Source: an uncultured euryarchaeote
GTDB taxonomy: Archaea; Thermoplasmatota; Poseidoniia; Poseidoniales; Thalassarchaeaceae
DNA length: 5,242 bases
Assembly: GCA_937901365.1 (NCBI GenBank)
Contig: CALCEF010000001.1
Location: forward strand, 1 to 5,242
Reading direction: 5' to 3'
Shown here: positions 1-5,242 of the stretch, one piece after another
How the letters are laid out: every line of letters begins with the position of its first letter
Position numbering within the stretch: the stretch's first letter is position 1
The notes under the pieces: model-generated
The model's input: the letters and a program-made list of their open reading frames with translations, nothing else
What the model was told of the DNA's origin: nothing
Databases searched by the model: none
Program-made: the position numbers and the translations under genes

Positions 1-184
1 GTAGGATGCTCACTCAGAACGAAAGATTCGTCCACTGGTAATCCGTAGAAATCTCTGAGTTCTGCCATGATTTCAGCTTGTTTTACAGTATCAATGCCAA
101 GTTCGCCTTCAAGGTCTTGGTCTAACTCGATGAAATCTTCAGGGTACCCGGTATGCTTGACCACGACCTCGACCACTTTCTTGG
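1..184. repeat. Tandem DNA repeat, copy 2 (carrier domain B), continues past the window edge
   Basis: Positions 1-184 match 322-505 with one difference, at 174 (c) against 495 (t). The first 173 bases are identical. The one difference is a synonymous third-base change in a Val codon (GTG against GTA). The right boundary at 184/505 is sharp and falls at the start of the carrier domain, while the left boundary is outside the window. Confidence 0.97.
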
Positions 185-191
185 CAACGTC
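1..191 (-). other. Acyl-carrier-like domain B, Thr at the phosphopantetheine site, truncated by the window edge
   Basis: This is the second copy of the carrier domain and runs off the window at SEHPT. Over the visible core it is identical in protein sequence to domain A, including LGIDTVKQAEI with Thr 1718 (codon 87-89). The repeat period is 321 bp (107 residues), counting the hinge. Tandem carriers are typical of PUFA synthases, where extra copies raise output. Further copies may follow beyond position 1. Confidence 0.87.
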
Positions 192-3100
192 TCCGTTCAT
201 TGGTTCGAGGGAAGGAGGCGTTGGTTCGTCTTCAATCACCTCATTGGTAACTACCTTCGGTTCGATCGGAGGAGATTCTGTATGTGAGTTGCCGCCAAGA
301 TACGCAATCATGTGGTTTAGAGTAGGATGCTCACTCAGAACGAAAGATTCGTCCACTGGTAATCCGTAGAAATCTCTGAGTTCTGCCATGATTTCAGCTT
401 GTTTTACAGTATCAATGCCAAGTTCGCCTTCAAGGTCTTGGTCTAACTCGATGAAATCTTCAGGGTACCCGGTATGCTTGACCACGACCTCGACTACTTT
501 CTTGGATACATCGTCTGTAGGGGAAGGAGTTGAGTCTGCCACCTTGTCCTCGATGACTGGAGGTTCAGGTTCGGGCGTTGGTTCAGGAATTGGTTCAGGT
601 ACGGCGTTCTTGATTTGGGCTTCCGCCCAAGGACTGCCCTGAACCCCACCGATGATCTTGTCATCGGGGTTGATGTAAGCAACCAATTTCCGTTCCAATA
701 TGCGTAAGTCAGCATTTCCACCAGCAGCATTTGAAGTCCAGGTGGCGACGCGGTTTCGATCCAATCGATCCAAATTTTTCGCGATGCGTTTGACCATTGT
801 GAATACCATTTGAGAACCAAATCCAGCAGCGTGTCGAACGACGTATTCGACGTCGATAGGCCCTCCCTTGGATAAGCGAAGATCACCGAGCTCAGGATCC
901 GGTTGCTTGAAGTTGGCAATGGGTGGGAACTCTCCTTGAGATAGACCGCGGATTGACACAGCATCTTCGATACCTGTGCCCATAGGATGGCCAGTGAATC
1001 CTTTCGTATTCGTGATAATAATCTCAGATGCGCTGTCACCAAATGTTCTCCGAAGTGCCTGTATTTCTGCAGCCGCAGAACCACCCCTAGGAGGGGTTGC
1101 AGGTTCGTGTGACATGAAAGAAGTGCGAGCTGCAATTGAATGTCGATTCAATCCCCAATTTCGTTCCATTGCTGAAATGAACTCCTCCAATGAATTGGAT
1201 ACATGTTCAACATCTAACCGCGTAGGGTGGAAGGCGGAATTGGCAAGGTGGGTGCCAAGGAGTTCTGCATATGGTGTCACACCGCGCTCCAAACTGAGAC
1301 TGTTTCGTTCTACAACAAATGCTGCTGCACCCATGCCGAGCAACATTCCATTCCTTCGGGCATCAAAAGGTAGACTGACATCTTCCACAACATTGCCCAT
1401 CGCATGGGCGCCTGCCGCAGCAAATCCAGCACCAACCCAAGTCATGAGTTCCTCGCTGGTCGAATCATCTGCACTCACAATGATGATTCGATCACATCGA
1501 CCTGTCGTAAGCCAATCTTCAGCAATCGAAATCGCTGAAGGGGTAGATGCACAGGCGTTATTGACCGAAATGTTGGGGCCTCTGGCACCGATATATTGGG
1601 CAAATTGTGAATGCCCCATTGTGAGGATTTGTAGTAGGAACCTACGGTCGAAATGACCTTCTTCGTCAGCGCCATTCTTCTGCGCGTGTTGCATTGCTTG
1701 ATCGATGCCGGGGAAACAGGATGCGAAGATTACACCTGTTCGATTTCTCTCTGAGTCAGGCAGATGCCACTTCTGGATGAGGCGCTTACCTGCTTTGTTT
1801 ATCTGCTCAACTGCGAGTAGTGGCAGACCTGCATCTTTGAGTGCCTCAAGCCCAGCAGCAAGCGCCAAAGAGGTTGTGATATCCATGGCTTCGACAATCT
1901 TGGGATCCACACCATATTGCTCAGCCAAATCGAAATGACCTCGGCGCCCCGCAAGTTGCGGTATCAAGCTGAAATCGTTGCACGGAACGAATTCTGCTGA
2001 ACCGTCAGGGTGCTTGATAATCCGAACCAAATTTCGATCCAGAAGACGTTGTTTGGTTTCATCCGATAGTTCGGAAATAAAATTGTCACCACGAATTATT
2101 CGATCAAATGAATCGGGTGCAAAGACCTCTTCCATCCCTGGTAAACCCAAACTGATTCCGCTGAAAACAAATGGATTTGAACGGCGTGAAGATAGGGTAT
2201 CGATGACAGGAGATTGGCGCACAGATGCTCCTTTTGCAGTGCTTAGGGTAGCCTTAGGAACCTCATCTAACCATTCAACCAATGCAGGTAGGGTCTTTGC
2301 GTTTGTAGAACCCTTGACGCGATAATTGGATTGAATTGAATTATGGATTTCAGAAATCTTTGCATCACTTAATCCAATGGTCTCAAGATTTGTTGAGCCG
2401 TGTATCATTCGAATTGGAAATCCACTAATCTTTGACACGATGGTCGCGATGGCCACTTCCTTTGACTTTCGCTCTACTTCTTCTCTCTCATCCTCACTCA
2501 AGTCGCGAGATGATTCTTGGATTGGATGATGCTCACTTACAACCCTTGGAGATGCAATCGTAGGAGTGGGTGTAGAAATTCTAACTCCTGCTTTGAAGGC
2601 ATCAGTAAGGATGTTGCTATCTGCCTCAGGCATGTTTGGAATTCGACCGGATAGAGCATGGACAGCAAGGGCTGCATGGAACGAAGCAATGCCTCCTGCC
2701 TTGGGATGATTTGTATTTGTCACAACTTTTGGTTGATCTTCAAAAATTTGTTCTGCGAATAACGCGAGGGCGCGTTTGGGCCCGACCTCTACGAACAGAC
2801 GAGCGCCGCCCTCATACATCGTTTCCATCTGTTTTGTCCATTCGACAGCAGAGGCCATTTGTGGCGCCAGTTTGGCCAGAACTGCTTCCTTTGAACTACT
2901 TCCCGCCGGTGCTACATTCGGATACCATCCACCATCGAAATTTGAAGTGATGGGGATTTGTGGTAGTTGAATTTCCAATCCCTCAAGGAACCTGCGCAAT
3001 GGTTCATTTGCAGGTGCAACGATTCGGGAATGGAAAGCGTGACTAGTCTGAAGTTGAACACAAGGAGCACCAGCCTCATCGAAGATCTTCATGACTCGTT

Positions 3101-5242
3101 TCATCGGTTCAGTTTCACCTGCAATGACTGTCATTTTTGGACTGTTTTTGTTGGCTGCGATCACATACCCTTCTTCAGCCTCTAATACAGATTCAATCTG
3201 TTCATAAGGTGCCGATACAGAGGCCATGATTCCACAATCCGGCACTTCGACACTACCCATCTCTGTACCTCGGGCGGCCACAGCGCGCAATGCACTATCG
3301 AAATCGAGAATGCCTGCAACCATCAGTGCTGCATATTCTCCTAAAGAATGACCTGCAACCATGTCGGGCTCAAGTCCATGCTCTTTCATCAAACGATAGA
3401 GCGCGAGGTCTGCTGCTAACATAGCAGGCTGTGTGTACTCTGTTTGTTTGAGTTTCAATTCCGACTCTTTTCTCTGCTCATCAGTAAGATTTTCTCGCAG
3501 GACGAATGAAGATAGTGATTCACCATCGAGAACTTCAATCATCGTCTGATCAGCTTCATCCCAAGTTTCTCGGATACATCGATAGCGTTTGGATAAATCA
3601 AGTGTCATGCCAACATATTGGCTACCCTGACCCGGATAGAGATGAGCGACCTTGGCCTGCTCAGGCAATGGGGCTGTGTCGGTAATCATCACCATCTGTT
3701 TGGCCAAGAAATCCCATTTTGAGCGGTCACCAATCGATTTCTCAAGCAAATCGAAGCGCTTTGAGAGTTGGTCCCAATTACTAGCGACAATTGCGCAACG
3801 AATGCCCTCGGCAACAAAATCACTGCTCGCGGTTGGTAGTGCGATGGAAAGGCGCTTTCCATGCGGGTCGTCATCAAAATTTGTGCCGCTAAACAATTCT
3901 TCTCGTATTGATTTGAGTTTAGAGAGTAGAGATTCCAAATCTGGGGCATTCACGAGTAGGGCCCCGCCCTCAAGTTCCTTCAATTCAGAATGGGTCATCG
4001 TTGCTGTAGAGGAAATTGTAGTCGCTGCGGATGCCCCGGGATTGAGCCATGCTTCGCGTCTAGCATCGAACTCATTGGCCAGAAGTGAATGGAAATCTGG
4101 ATCGTAGGACTCGATTGCACAATGGAAATTCGTCCCTCCAAATCCAAACGAGGATATGCCTGCTCGACGAGGGTGTCCATTGGGCGAACCCCATGCTTTC
4201 GCCTCGGTTGGAACATAGAATGGATTTGTGCTCCAATCTACATTTTCGTTAGGTGTGGAGAAACCAGCACTTGGAGGGATCGTGGCCGTATCGACTGCTC
4301 GAATGGCCTTGACCAAGCCTGCGATTCCAGCGGCTGCTTTGAGATGGCCAATTTGGCTCTTAATCGAACCGACTGCGACCGACTGGCCAGGAGGTGTTTT
4401 GTCAAACGCTGAGGATAGGCTGGTCAATTCTGTAGCATCGCCTACAACCGTTGATGTTCCATGAGCTTCGATTAATTCCACCGTAGATGAATCGTATCCT
4501 GCCTGCATGTAAGCCCGGCTGACCGCTTGAATTTGGCCACGAGTACTCGGTGCTGTAATCCCTTTACCTCGACCATCACTACTGGCACCAAGCCCTCTGA
4601 TGACCGCTTGAATGCGGTCCCCATCTCTAATTGCATCTGAGAGTCGTTTCAGCGCTAGAGCGCCTGATCCTTCGCCCATCACGAATCCATTCGCCTTGCT
4701 GTCAAAGGGTGTTGAATGGGTGGCTGAAAGGGCGCCGATTGCACTAAATTTTGCAAAAGTCGCTGGATCCATCGTCCGATCACTGGCACCAGCCACCATC
4801 AAATCGACTTGGCGGGTTTGCAACAAACGACAAGCATCGAGGATTGCAGCAAAGGTTGAGGCACAAGCTGCATCGGTGGAATAGTTCGGACCTTGCAAAT
4901 CGAGAAGATTTGCCACACGACCTGAAACGACGTTGGCGAGTTCGCCCGGCATCGTGTCTTCGGTGACCTTGGGGAGATTGTTGAGAAGCGCTTCCTTGAA
5001 GGCGGCCTTTCCTTCGTTGGGCATACCACCTGCTTCAACCGCATGGCGGGCAAATTGGTCCGCCCAGATTCGATGATTGGACAGGTTTCGATTCTCTCCC
5101 CCAAGAGCATTTGCGAAAATTACACCTGTGCGGGCTTTGGGCAATTCTTGGGCACCCTCGCCCATGTATCCCGCATCTTCCAATGCCGCTGCACTAACGG
5201 TCACAGCCCACTGCTGTGTGAGATCGATCTGTGGAAGAGAGC
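1..5242 (-). CDS. Iterative type I polyketide / PUFA-like secondary lipid synthase (KS-AT-carrier-like-KS-ACP-ACP), partial at both ends
   Basis: This is a multidomain megasynthase that should build an acyl or polyketide chain from malonyl-CoA in the cytoplasm. The minus-strand frame with complete codons from 5240 down to 3 has no stop in 1746 codons, and neither the start nor the stop is in the window. Residue numbers here count from codon 5240-5238 as residue 1. Domains in order are KS1 (1-387, lacking its N-terminal part), KS-AT linker (388-530), AT (531-867), a degenerate carrier-like segment (about 917-991), KS2 (about 1022-1485), a Pro/Glu hinge (about 1548-1561), ACP-like A (about 1576-1648) and ACP-like B (from about 1683). 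The order KS-AT-carrier with tandem carriers recalls PfaA of PUFA synthases, but PfaA does not carry a second KS between AT and the carriers. The product and chain length are unknown to me. Family assignment is strong. Any specific product would be a guess, so no gene symbol is given. Confidence 0.96.
192..296 (-). other. Hinge between the two carrier domains
   Basis: About 35 residues rich in Pro, Glu, Asn and Val connect the two carrier domains (for example ESPPIEP and DEPTPPSLEP). This sequence differs fully from the hinge before domain A, although the flanking carrier domains are almost identical. This is a flexible tether with no catalytic residues. Confidence 0.75.
297..512 (-). other. 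Acyl-carrier-like domain A, Thr at the phosphopantetheine site
   Basis: A carrier-protein fold of about 72 residues that should hold the growing chain. It reads KKVVEVVVKHTGYPEDF, then LGIDTVKQAEIM, then SEHPTLNHMIAYL, i.e. helix I, the modification loop with helix II, and the end of the domain. The residue aligned with the serine of LGIDSIKRVEI in Pfa carriers is Thr 1611 (codon 408-410, ACT on the coding strand). The rest of the loop, including the preceding Asp and following Lys, is conserved. From memory, the LGIDTVKQAE variant is frequent in related large synthases, so Thr is probably a family feature rather than a mutation. Whether it is phosphopantetheinylated is not known to me. Confidence 0.87.
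322..505. repeat. Tandem DNA repeat, copy 1 (carrier domain A)
   Basis: This is the partner of the repeat at 1-184 with an offset of exactly 321 bp, which preserves the reading frame. The hinge sequences outside the repeat do not match, so the homology is confined to the carrier domain. This points to recent duplication or to gene conversion restricted to the domain. Confidence 0.97.
513..785 (-). other. Post-KS2 tail and Pro/Glu-rich hinge
   Basis: About 91 residues separate KS2 from the first carrier domain. The first two thirds contain charged and aliphatic residues (NADLRILERKLVAYI) and probably pack against KS2. The last part is a low-complexity PEPIPEPTPEPEPP run (558-599), followed by an acidic and Ser/Thr/Pro stretch. 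Such Pro-Glu or Pro-Ala hinges typically hold mobile carrier domains in Pfa-type synthases. No catalytic motif is seen. Confidence 0.75.
786..2177 (-). other. Ketosynthase domain 2 (KS2) with divergent HGT motif
   Basis: A second complete KS fold of about 464 residues begins at NPFVFSGISLGLPG and ends at AAGFGSQ...MVKR. The nucleophile Cys is residue 1230 in NNACAS (codon 1551-1553). The first histidine is residue 1378 (codon 1107-1109) in SHEPATPPRGG, which replaces the usual HGTxTxxGD. The second histidine is residue 1418 (codon 987-989) in NTKGFTGHPMG, which replaces KSNIGHxxxAAG and keeps the Lys. Spacings Cys-His 148 and His-His 40 are close to those of KS1. The triad is intact, so it is not an obvious chain-length factor of the PfaC type, which lacks the Cys. 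From memory, a very similar KS (SHETYTPARGGSA, NTKGFTGHPMG) occupies the same place in large uncharacterised actinobacterial and deltaproteobacterial synthases. Whether it condenses, decarboxylates or gates chain transfer is unknown. Confidence 0.9.
2268..2488 (-). other. Degenerate acyl-carrier-like segment between AT and KS2
   Basis: About 74 residues after an unstructured Pro/Thr/Ser-rich linker (about 2500-2639) can be aligned by eye with the true carrier repeats further along the chain. ISGFP here corresponds to HTGYP there, TNLET-IGLSDAKISEI corresponds to QDLEGELGIDTVKQAEI, and the segment ends in TLPALVEWL where the carrier ends in TLNHMIAYL. The residue in the phosphopantetheine position is Asp 959 (codon 2364-2366), while the Ser is one place earlier (958, codon 2367-2369), a swapped order compared with the canonical DS. 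It therefore probably cannot be modified in the normal way and may be a structural or docking remnant. It could instead be an unrelated helical linker. The similarity is weak and judged only by eye. Confidence 0.5.
2640..3650 (-). other. Acyltransferase domain (AT), predicted malonyl-CoA specific
   Basis: This domain transfers an extender unit from CoA to the carrier domains. It begins with HLYPGQGSQYVGM (about 3642 downwards). The nucleophile Ser is residue 632 in GHSLGEYAAL (codon 3345-3347), and the conserved Arg is residue 657 (codon 3270-3272), 25 residues later, matching FabD-type spacing. TQPAM upstream of the nucleophile is the usual TQPA-like strand. The catalytic His is the last residue of HAFH (residues 734-737, positions 3030-3041). 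HAFH at this site is the signature of malonyl selectivity, as opposed to YASH for methylmalonyl. The domain ends with the usual small helical segment near FHAALAVHALSGR. Length of about 337 residues is normal. Specificity is inferred from the motif, not shown. Confidence 0.94.
3651..4079 (-). other. KS-to-AT linker region
   Basis: About 143 residues join KS1 to AT. The first part is rich in Ala, Ser and Thr (ASAATTISSTATMTHS), which looks flexible. The remainder has mixed helix/strand character, with alternating hydrophobic and charged residues, as in the structured KS-AT adapter of type I synthases. No catalytic motif is visible. The stretch KWDFLAKQ shortly before the AT occupies the position of the usual pre-AT helix. 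Confidence 0.7.
4080..5242 (-). other. Ketosynthase domain 1 (KS1), N-terminus outside the window
   Basis: This domain performs decarboxylative Claisen condensation of malonyl-ACP with the enzyme-bound acyl chain. The visible part is about 387 residues, so roughly the first hundred residues of a usual KS lie beyond position 5242. The active-site Cys is residue 126 (codon 4863-4865) in DAACAS. The two catalytic histidines are residue 260 in EAHGTST (codon 4461-4463) and residue 299 in KSQIGH (codon 4344-4346). Spacings of 134 and 39 residues are normal for the thiolase-fold KS family. The domain closes with GFGGTNFH at 4122-4145. The segment before the Cys contains DTMPGELANVVSGRVANLL, a stretch I associate with PUFA-synthase-like KS domains rather than modular PKS. 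All catalytic residues are present, so it should be active. Confidence 0.95.

Noticed and set aside
1..505. Repeat pair considered as a CRISPR array or insertion-sequence ends
   Set aside because: There are only two long copies, in frame and each encoding a carrier domain; there are no short regular spacers, inverted ends or transposase.
558..599. PEP-rich run considered as a PEP-CTERM sorting signal
   Set aside because: It is internal to a soluble synthase, with no following membrane helix or basic tail, and is best read as a hinge.
67..642. Two small + strand open frames (67-369 and 388-642) starting with the same protein sequence, resembling a duplicated small gene
   Set aside because: They are the antisense of the two carrier repeats. 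Their shared start simply reflects the duplicated DNA, there is no domain, and the minus-strand frame explains the region fully.
494..1135. Minus-strand open frame of 213 codons in another frame
   Set aside because: It overlaps KS2 and the hinge in a different frame, and its translation has no recognisable motif, whereas the main frame shows KS catalytic motifs here.
976..1656. Plus-strand open frame of 226 codons
   Set aside because: It is antisense to the KS2 catalytic region. The composition is that of a shadow frame and no family resemblance is visible.
2268..2640. Possible gene boundary or promoter region between AT and KS2
   Set aside because: The frame is uninterrupted through the linker and the segment resembles a carrier domain, so no separate gene or promoter is needed.
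1722..5132. Short near-identical DNA at 1722-1742 and 5112-5132
   Set aside because: Both encode the conserved RTGVIFA stretch of the two KS domains. This is explained by protein-level paralogy, not by a regulatory or recombination site.

Overview
The whole window lies inside one very large gene on the minus strand. The frame whose codons occupy + positions 3-5, 6-8 and so on up to 5238-5240 has no stop codon from one edge to the other (1746 complete codons). Both the start and the stop lie outside the window. I translated this frame by hand. It reads as an iterative type I polyketide / secondary-lipid synthase related to the polyunsaturated fatty acid (PUFA, Pfa-like) synthases. No second gene, RNA gene, promoter, terminator, mobile element or CRISPR array can be supported.

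Layout in protein order (right to left on the + strand): ketosynthase 1 (KS1), N-terminus cut by the window edge, 5242-4080; KS-AT linker, about 4079-3651; malonyl-type acyltransferase (AT), about 3650-2640; a short linker and then a degenerate carrier-protein-like segment, about 2488-2268; a second full ketosynthase (KS2), about 2177-786; a post-KS tail and a Pro/Glu-rich hinge, about 785-513; acyl-carrier-like domain A, about 512-297; a second hinge, about 296-192; acyl-carrier-like domain B, about 191-1, cut by the edge. Ketoreductase, dehydratase or further carrier domains would be expected beyond position 1, but this is not visible.

How the parts should work together: AT loads malonyl units (active-site Ser in GHSLGE, malonyl-type HAFH motif), and the KS domains condense them on a chain held by the carrier domains. 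Both KS domains keep a Cys-His-His triad, so KS2 is not an obviously dead chain-length factor. The oddest parts are the carriers. The two tandem copies are almost identical at DNA level and have Thr where the phosphopantetheine-bearing Ser is normally found. The segment between AT and KS2 looks like a further carrier fold whose key position is Asp.

Organism: an uninterrupted reading frame, no introns and a roughly balanced base composition fit a prokaryote. I recall similar KS-AT-KS-carrier proteins with LGIDTVKQAE-type carriers from Actinobacteria, Deltaproteobacteria and Chloroflexi-like genomes. I cannot assign a phylum from this sequence alone, and I do not know the product of the enzyme.
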